Shown here piece by piece: positions 8,560-12,638 of a stretch of 12,638 bases of DNA. How positions within the stretch are numbered: the stretch's first letter is position 1; each line of letters starts with the position of its first letter. Source of the DNA: Undibacterium sp. GTDB lineage: Bacteria > Pseudomonadota > Gammaproteobacteria > Burkholderiales > Burkholderiaceae_D. The stretch covers positions 1-12,638 of the forward strand of contig JAIELM010000319.1 in assembly GCA_019752975.1 (NCBI GenBank). Reading direction: 5' to 3'. The translations under genes and the position numbers were made by a program. The notes below the pieces were generated by a model that did no database searches, was not told the origin of the DNA, and saw nothing but the letters and a program-made list of their open reading frames with translations.

Positions 8560-8596
8560 ATGATACCTTCAATTGACGTTAACGTAAACGTCAATT
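8560..8596 (-). promoter_or_regulatory. liuA promoter with double LiuR-type operator
   Basis: A 26-bp dyad has 10-bp perfect half-sites AATTGACGTT (8571-8580) and AACGTCAATT (8587-8596). Its core breaks into two overlapping 16-bp units of the form TTGACG-N4-CGTCAA, each with one mismatch and offset by 6 bp: TTGACG-TTAA-CGTAAA (8573-8588) and TTAACG-TAAA-CGTCAA (8579-8594). A perfect single unit lies upstream of liuR. On the minus strand TTTACG (8583-8588) is 17 bp from TATCAT (8560-8565), a plausible -35/-10 pair for liuA, so bound regulator would cover the -35. Binding by LiuR is inferred from the palindromes and gene position. Confidence 0.75.
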
Positions 8597-8610
8597 ACGT
8601 TTTTCTTGAT

Positions 8611-9012
8611 TCATTTTGCTTTTTTCGCAATCTCTGTGTTTTTTAATAGACGTCGACTTTCTTTCTCATGCGCGGTAATTTCCGCCAGCATCACTTCTAT
8701 ATCTTCTCGTTGCTGCTCTAAAGACGCTCGATGCTTACTCAAGACTTCAAGAAAGCTTTGCAATTGAACTTCGGTGTCCTTGGGCGAGTCATACATATCG
8801 ACGAGATGCCGAATGTCCGATAAGCTAAGTCCAAGACGCTTACCTCGCAAGGTTAATTTGAGATGTGTGCGCTCACGTGCCGAGTACACACGATTGCGCC
8901 CAGTGGGACCTTCGCGAGTAGGACTAATCAAGCCTTGATCTTCGTAGAAGCGTATTGCCCTTGGCGTAATATCAAATTCTTTAGAGAGTTCTGTAATTGT
9001 GTAGGTTGCCAT
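8611..9012 (-). CDS. liuR: MerR-family regulator LiuR of branched-chain amino acid catabolism
   Basis: This 133-residue MerR-family regulator has an N-terminal winged helix-turn-helix (about 1-70) with TITELSKEFDITPRAIRFYEDQGLI and the wing GRNRVYSARERTHLKL. A dimerisation coiled coil follows (about 80-118, rich in E, K, Q and L). The C-terminus lacks the cysteine cluster of metal- or redox-sensing MerR proteins, consistent with a metabolite (acyl-CoA-type) signal. Comparative genomics assigns MerR-type LiuR proteins to control of liu genes in proteobacteria; the position immediately upstream of liuA and the two matching palindromes support that here. The ATG at 9012 gives the family start MATYTITELS; no strong Shine-Dalgarno is visible. 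It ends 92 bp before liuA, which has its own operator, so liuR is probably autoregulated and transcribed separately or by read-through. Confidence 0.9.
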   Translation of the reverse strand: MATYTITELSKEFDITPRAIRFYEDQGLISPTREGPTGRNRVYSARERTHLKLTLRGKRLGLSLSDIRHLVDMYDSPKDTEVQLQSFLEVLSKHRASLEQQREDIEVMLAEITAHEKESRRLLKNTEIAKKAK

Positions 9013-9087
9013 GCTGAGTTGATAAGTTGCCGTAATAAGTGTCGAAAATACGTGATTTTGATTTTGGACTACAATCTTACCTCAAAC

Positions 9088-9109
9088 GAATTGACGCGCA
9101 CGTCAATTC
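9088..9109. promoter_or_regulatory. Perfect LiuR-type operator between liuR and the divergent hydrolase gene
   Basis: GAATTGACG (9088-9096) and CGTCAATTC (9101-9109) are perfect inverted repeats around a 4-bp centre, containing the 16-bp core TTGACG-CGCA-CGTCAA (9091-9106). It is the only obvious operator in the 228-bp divergent region, 76 bp from the liuR start and 131 bp from the hydrolase start. It could serve autoregulation, control of the plus-strand genes, or both. On the minus strand TTGACG followed after 21 bp by TAAGAT (9074-9079) could be a long-spacer promoter of the kind MerR proteins remodel; this is tentative. Confidence 0.7.
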
Positions 9110-9126
9110 ATCGAGTTTTGTAATTA

Positions 9127-9218
9127 TTTTGCGCGGGAAGTGCAAAGAAAAACAAATGCCATCCTCTGAATTCTTTGCGCCAAATGTTTTTGGCTTTCTT
9201 CTAGGGCATGCTAGAAGA
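9127..9218 (+). promoter_or_regulatory. Structured leader of the MBL-fold hydrolase gene
   Basis: Three stems can be drawn on the plus strand. TTTGCGC (9128-9134) pairs with GTGCAAA (9140-9146) around a 5-nt loop. The second partner can instead pair as GTGCAAAGAA (9140-9149) with TTCTTTGCGC (9171-9180), ten pairs including one G-U, so the two are mutually exclusive. TCTTCTAG (9197-9204) pairs with CTAGAAGA (9211-9218) around a 6-nt loop that contains the alternative ATG at 9208. No known riboswitch was recognised and no transcription start is known, so this may be chance. Confidence 0.35.
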
Positions 9219-9240
9219 TGAGCAATTTTTTGAACTGTAT

Positions 9241-10317
9241 ATGAATCCTCTCGAATCCCAATTGCACTACCCACTCAAAGACAAACTCCCTGAAACCGGA
9301 CAGACTTTCACTATCGCGCCAGGGGTTTTATGGTTACGCATGGGATTACCCTTTGCACTCAATCACATCAACCTATGGCTGATCGAGGATCATTTTCCCA
9401 ATGAGAGCGGAGCAATCGTGCACGGTTGGACAGCGATTGATTGTGGCATCAATAGTGAAGCTACCAGAGACGCTTGGGAAATTTTGTTCGGTACCGCCAG
9501 TGAAGGCTTACGCGGACTCCCCATCGTGCGGGTGATTGCCACCCATTGCCACCCGGATCATGTGGGTCTTGCCGATTGGTTGTGTAGTCGCTGGAACGCG
9601 CCACTCTACATGAGCACAGGCGAATATGCCTTTGCTCGAATGATGTCCGCTGGCATGCCAGGTGTCGATGGTGCTTCGTTGTTTGCGCATTTTAAAAAAC
9701 ATGGCCTCGCCACGCCGGAAATGCAAGAGAAAATTCAAGAGCGTAAAAATTATTACCCACGTCTAGTTCCTACTGTACCAAGTGCCTATCGTCGTTTGCA
9801 GGACAATCAGATCCTCGCCATTGGTGCGCACAGTTGGCGTATCATCACCGGCTTTGGCCATTCGCCCGAACATGTCTCGCTGTATTGCGCAGAATTAAAT
9901 TGTCTCATTTCTGGCGACATGGTGTTACCACGCATCTCCACTAATGTCTCAGTCTTTGCCGCTGAGCCAGAGGCCAATCCGGTACAACAGTATTTAGATT
10001 CATTGGACAAATATGCGGAGCTACCGCGAGACGTTTTAGTCTTACCATCGCACGGCAAGCCTTTCTTCGGCTTGCACACACGGATACAACAACTGCGCGA
10101 CCATCACCAAGAACGGCTGGCTGAAGTAGTAGACGCTTGCCGCACTCCCCGCTCAGCGCACGACATTGTGCCTATCATGTTCAAACGTGAACTCGACGCC
10201 CACCAACTCACTTTCGCCCTAGGCGAAGCGCTCGCTCACTGTCATCAATTGTGGCTGAGTGGGAAGCTCAAGCGTGAGTTGGGCGCTGACGACATCTATC
10301 GATTTACCACCCAATAA
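9241..10317 (+). CDS. MBL-fold metallo-hydrolase, LACTB2-like with C-terminal winged helix
   Basis: This 358-residue cytosolic metallo-beta-lactamase-fold hydrolase has a complete binuclear zinc set: His102, His104, Asp106 and His107 in THCHPDHVG; His207 in GFGHSPEH; the bridging Asp226 in LISGDMVLPRIS; and His271 in LPSHGKP. The C-terminal part (about 283-358; AHDIVPIMFKRELD, LTFALGEALAHCHQLWLSGKL) resembles the winged-helix tail of LACTB2-type proteins. No signal peptide is seen, so beta-lactam hydrolysis is unlikely. A thioester or similar metabolite ester is a reasonable guess because the gene is divergent from liuR and shares its operator, but the substrate is unknown. The ATG at 9241 gives the start MNPLESQLHY; an in-frame ATG at 9208 would add 11 residues and lies in a hairpin loop. 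Neither start has a strong Shine-Dalgarno. Likely co-transcribed with the exporter 10 bp downstream. Confidence 0.88.
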   Translation: MNPLESQLHYPLKDKLPETGQTFTIAPGVLWLRMGLPFALNHINLWLIEDHFPNESGAIVHGWTAIDCGINSEATRDAWEILFGTASEGLRGLPIVRVIATHCHPDHVGLADWLCSRWNAPLYMSTGEYAFARMMSAGMPGVDGASLFAHFKKHGLATPEMQEKIQERKNYYPRLVPTVPSAYRRLQDNQILAIGAHSWRIITGFGHSPEHVSLYCAELNCLISGDMVLPRISTNVSVFAAEPEANPVQQYLDSLDKYAELPRDVLVLPSHGKPFFGLHTRIQQLRDHHQERLAEVVDACRTPRSAHDIVPIMFKRELDAHQLTFALGEALAHCHQLWLSGKLKRELGADDIYRFTTQ

Positions 10318-10327
10318 AGTCAAACCC

Positions 10328-11236
10328 ATGAGCAAAGTTCCCCTCTCCGTTTACATCAAACTCACCTGCGTTGCCCTATTTTGGGGTTGCACCTTTATCG
10401 CGGGTCGTATCGTCTCACAAGAGCTGCCACATATGATCGTTGCCAGCCTACGTTTTCTGGTAGCTTGTGCTTGCCTGCTGGTGGTCGCGTGGCGGGTAGA
10501 AGGCGGCTTACCCAAGCTGACGCGGGCGCAATTGCATGCTACTTTTGGTCTCGGTGCTACAGGGATTTTTTTATATAACATCTGCTTCTTGGCTGCATTA
10601 GAACGTATGCCAGCTGGTCGTAGTGCATTGTTTGTCTCACTTAGCCCTATCGTCACCGCGCTGAGTATGGCGGTGCTATTTGGCGAGCGTTTGGGAAAAA
10701 TCAAATGGCTAGGTATCGCGATTGCCTTTGTCGGCGCAGCGGTGGTGATTAGCAAAGGTGAATTAATGGGTATGCTGCAAGACGTGTCGAAGTCCATTGG
10801 TGCGGGCGAGTTATTCATGTTAGGCGGCGTCGCGGCTTGGACGGCCTACACCATACTAGGCAAACATGCCTTAAAAGGCCTTAGCCCTATCGCCGCAACC
10901 ACTTACGCCTCCTTGTGGGGATTATTGCTACTCACTGCGGGAGCGGTGAGTGAACTGCCCAAACTCGACACCAGCCACTTTACTTTTGAAGTCGTGATGG
11001 CGATTATTTTCCTCGGTGTTTTTGGCACGGTAATCGGTTTCATTTGGTATTACGAAGGGGTCAAAGCCTTGGGCCCCGCCCGTACCGCCGTATTCAATAA
11101 TCTTGTGCCCGTGTTTGGTGTAACGCTCAGTGCTGTGTATTTGCACGAGACAATTTTTGCCTCTATGGTGATTGGCGGTTTGTTAGTGATCGCAGGCGTG
11201 TCACTGACCAATTGGAGCCGTCCAACTGCCAAATAA
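10328..11236 (+). CDS. DMT-superfamily EamA-type inner-membrane transporter
   Basis: This 302-residue protein has the ten-helix, two-EamA-domain pattern of drug/metabolite transporters. The first helix is LTCVALFWGCTFIAGR, the end of the first repeat holds ALFVSLSPIVTALSMAVLFGE, and the second repeat has WTAYTILGKHALKG and GPARTAVFNNLVPVFGVTLSAVYLHETI, a typical C-terminal EamA stretch. Such proteins usually export amino acids or small metabolites; the substrate cannot be read from sequence. The ATG at 10328 starts right before the first helix. Reading from 10259 would add 23 residues that overlap the hydrolase gene in another frame and is rejected. It begins 10 bp after the hydrolase stop, suggesting a two-gene unit. 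Its last 74 bases overlap the convergent membrane protein gene. Confidence 0.93.
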   Translation: MSKVPLSVYIKLTCVALFWGCTFIAGRIVSQELPHMIVASLRFLVACACLLVVAWRVEGGLPKLTRAQLHATFGLGATGIFLYNICFLAALERMPAGRSALFVSLSPIVTALSMAVLFGERLGKIKWLGIAIAFVGAAVVISKGELMGMLQDVSKSIGAGELFMLGGVAAWTAYTILGKHALKGLSPIAATTYASLWGLLLLTAGAVSELPKLDTSHFTFEVVMAIIFLGVFGTVIGFIWYYEGVKALGPARTAVFNNLVPVFGVTLSAVYLHETIFASMVIGGLLVIAGVSLTNWSRPTAK

Positions 11237-11933
11237 TCAGACCAGCGGCCAAGGCCGCAAACAGATGCTTTAAACTGTGTCCGCTGATCACTTGCAGGGT
11301 ATTGAGTATACTTGTATCATTTAATTCACAAATTTTCGCCAACACGTACAAAGCAATTGCCCATGCAAAAACCAAGCGCTGACGCAGCGGTGCTTGGTAA
11401 ATGCTCTGCCACAAAGGTATCAGCACTAGGCTCAATATTTGCAGCGCAAGATAGGGACGCAAATCACCGGAGTACTGCCACCACACTACTGATGCCACCG
11501 CGAACACTACCAACAGCAGGACATCGCGTAAGCCCTGCGACGATGTCAACAGAAGTTCTGCCCGCACCCCCGCCAACAAACCCGCGCAAGCTAATGCGAT
11601 GGGCAATCGATCCCACAATAGGCGCGCATCGTCAGGCGCAAGATGATAATAACTAGAACAAAAACTGGTTGCGAGAATACTGAAAATAAATAGCGCATAA
11701 CCATAGTAACCGTGCGACTTCGGCGAACTGACCAGATACCTCAAGCCCAATACTGCGGCAACGAGAAATCCAATATTACTCAGCACATCCATTGCATGAG
11801 GCACACCCTGCCAAGACGATTGATCGGCGAATTCATGATAGTGCGAAAGTTGAGGAATCGCGCCATATACCATCAACACTAATGCCAATAAAATGGTCAC
11901 GATAAAAGGTAAAGCACGCATTTGAATTTTCAT
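11163..11933 (-). CDS. CREST-superfamily (alkaline ceramidase-like) membrane protein
   Basis: This 256-residue integral membrane protein has about seven hydrophobic segments. It carries the full set of CREST/alkaline-ceramidase polar residues: Ser93-xxx-His97 in TSFCSSYYHLAP, Asp108 in LLWDRLP, and His219-xxx-His223 in SGHSLKHLFAAL near the C-terminus. DVLSNIGFLVAA (49-60) also fits. In eukaryotic family members these residues bind zinc and hydrolyse ceramide amides; the bacterial substrate is unknown, and most bacteria of this type are not known to make ceramide, so another lipid amide or an unrelated reaction is possible. The ATG at 11933 has a good GGGGAG Shine-Dalgarno. The 3' end overlaps the transporter gene tail to tail by 74 bp, leaving no room for a separate terminator between them. 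Confidence 0.82.
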   Translation of the reverse strand: MKIQMRALPFIVTILLALVLMVYGAIPQLSHYHEFADQSSWQGVPHAMDVLSNIGFLVAAVLGLRYLVSSPKSHGYYGYALFIFSILATSFCSSYYHLAPDDARLLWDRLPIALACAGLLAGVRAELLLTSSQGLRDVLLLVVFAVASVVWWQYSGDLRPYLALQILSLVLIPLWQSIYQAPLRQRLVFAWAIALYVLAKICELNDTSILNTLQVISGHSLKHLFAALAAGLIIWQLDGSNWSVTRLRSLTNRQSP

Positions 11934-12024
11934 CTCAACTCCCCATCATTTTCGATAGCGCAGCATGCCAAAGCGCCACCACGCGCACCACTTATTTAGA
12001 AAAAGTCTCGTCTTCCAGTAGAAA

Positions 12025-12096
12025 AAGTAGCACAATATGCGACTACTTAGTATTTACAATTTCGTCAATCTCACTAATCTCGTCAATCTGGTATAG
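12025..12096 (+). promoter_or_regulatory. Possible operator/promoter of the XRE-type gene
   Basis: In the 175-bp divergent gap, AAGTAG (12025-12030) and CTACTT (12043-12048) form a dyad with a 12-nt centre. The 9-mer CGTCAATCT occurs twice, at 12063-12071 and 12081-12089, an 18-bp period. TATAGG (12091-12096) could be a -10 hexamer, but no good -35 matches it. These may be binding sites for the regulator encoded just downstream; inference only. Confidence 0.3.
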
Positions 12097-12108
12097 GCTC
12101 CCCCCAAC

Positions 12109-12638
12109 ATGACAGAAATCACTCAACTCATTCACACCATCAAATACCAGCTCAAGCAGAAAGGTAAAACCTATCGTGATTTAGCACTACATTTGGGACT
12201 CTCGGAAGCCAGTATCAAACGCCAATTGGCGAACACCAGCGAGACGCAAATTAGTTTAGAACGGGTGATCGAAATCAGCCATTTTTTAGGATTTAGTTTA
12301 ATGGAATTAGCGCAAGAAGCGAGTATTGCGCAAGCCAAAATCACCACACTAAGCATCGCGCAAGAGAAAAAGATACTAGCCGACACCGAGCTGTTATTGA
12401 TCACAGTATGTGCCATCAATCATTGGACCATACAAGACATCATGGCGGTATATGCCATCACCGAAGCGATATGCATAAAAAAATTAATACAATTAGAACG
12501 TCTACAATTAATCACCCTACTCCCAGGCAATCGCATACGCTTAAATATCAGCCGTGATTTTGACTGGCTGCCGACTGGGCCACTACGTCAATATTTCCGG
12601 GAACACGGCATGCCTGATTTTCTCAATGCGCATTTCCA
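12109..12638 (+). CDS. XRE-type helix-turn-helix regulator, N-terminal part (cut by window edge)
   Basis: 176 complete codons are present before the window ends. The N-terminus is a Cro/C1-type DNA-binding domain; the helix-turn-helix spans about residues 21-40 (TYRDLALHLGLSEASIKRQL), followed by VIEISHFLGFSLMELAQ. The region from about 70 onward is not a domain I recognise: a helical stretch (IAQEKKILADTELLLITVCAI), then what looks like a second winged-helix-like segment (WTIQDIMAVYAITEAICIKKLIQLERLQLITLLPGNRIRLN) and a DFDWLPTGPLRQYFREH motif. This suggests a one-component regulator with a distinctive effector part, conserved in related betaproteobacteria by my recollection. No strong Shine-Dalgarno is seen. 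The gene is divergent from the CREST membrane protein, a possible target. Confidence 0.8.
   Translation, partial: MTEITQLIHTIKYQLKQKGKTYRDLALHLGLSEASIKRQLANTSETQISLERVIEISHFLGFSLMELAQEASIAQAKITTLSIAQEKKILADTELLLITVCAINHWTIQDIMAVYAITEAICIKKLIQLERLQLITLLPGNRIRLNISRDFDWLPTGPLRQYFREHGMPDFLNAHF

Noticed and set aside
8519..8572. Longer liuA start at a TTG, 18 residues upstream
   Set aside because: The TTG lies inside the operator, and the added residues are not part of the family; the ATG at 8518 has a strong GAGGAAA site.
8630..8650. TCTCTGTGTT near the liuR 3' end as a fourth copy of the palindromic family
   Set aside because: Only about ten bases match element 3, it is inside the coding sequence, and no inverted partner is present nearby.
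9241..10317. Antibiotic-resistance beta-lactamase
   Set aside because: No signal peptide, and the C-terminal winged-helix-like region and context point to a cytosolic LACTB2-like hydrolase rather than a periplasmic beta-lactamase.
10351..10818. 155-codon minus-strand open frame
   Set aside because: It is antisense to the EamA transporter, and its composition mirrors the membrane helices on the other strand.
11312..11656. 114-codon plus-strand open frame
   Set aside because: It is antisense to the CREST membrane protein gene, which has a ribosome site and conserved residues.

Overview
The window reads as chromosomal DNA of a betaproteobacterium, most likely Burkholderiales and perhaps Oxalobacteraceae-like. 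This rests on the character of the proteins (AceK, LiuR/LiuA/LiuB, an MBL-fold hydrolase beside liuR) and on moderate GC; the genus cannot be fixed from sequence alone. No rRNA, tRNA, CRISPR, insertion sequence or phage gene was seen.

Positions 1-9012, all on the minus strand, form a leucine/isovalerate (liu) catabolic locus. In transcription order it holds liuR (MerR-type regulator), liuA (isovaleryl-CoA dehydrogenase), aceK (isocitrate dehydrogenase kinase/phosphatase), a thiolase, a second acyl-CoA dehydrogenase, a small YchJ-type SEC-C protein, liuB (methylcrotonyl-CoA carboxylase beta subunit) and the 5' part of liuC (methylglutaconyl-CoA hydratase), which runs off the left edge. liuD and liuE would be expected beyond that edge. 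The pathway yields acetyl-CoA and acetoacetate. The thiolase can feed these into central metabolism, and AceK controls the isocitrate branch point that lets cells grow on acetyl-CoA through the glyoxylate bypass, so the mixed gene content is metabolically coherent.

Regulation is visible in the DNA. A 16-bp palindrome, TTGACG-N4-CGTCAA, lies upstream of liuR in the region shared with a divergent gene (9091-9106). Upstream of liuA the same pattern occurs as two overlapping near-copies offset by 6 bp (8573-8594), on top of a plausible -35 element. These are the best candidates for LiuR operators.

Positions 9013-11236 on the plus strand hold a structured leader, an MBL-fold hydrolase with all zinc ligands, and a DMT/EamA exporter 10 bp downstream of it. 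Converging on the exporter and overlapping its 3' end by 74 bp is a minus-strand CREST/alkaline-ceramidase-like membrane protein (11163-11933). The right edge holds the 5' part of an XRE-type helix-turn-helix protein.

Three intergenic, imperfectly palindromic elements (3941-4035, 4088-4189, 7207-7327) share related ends and sit only at gene junctions of the liu locus. A different inverted-repeat stretch lies between liuB and liuC. No clearly new multi-gene system was seen; the operator architecture, the palindromic family, the liu/aceK linkage and the MBL leader deserve the closest look.
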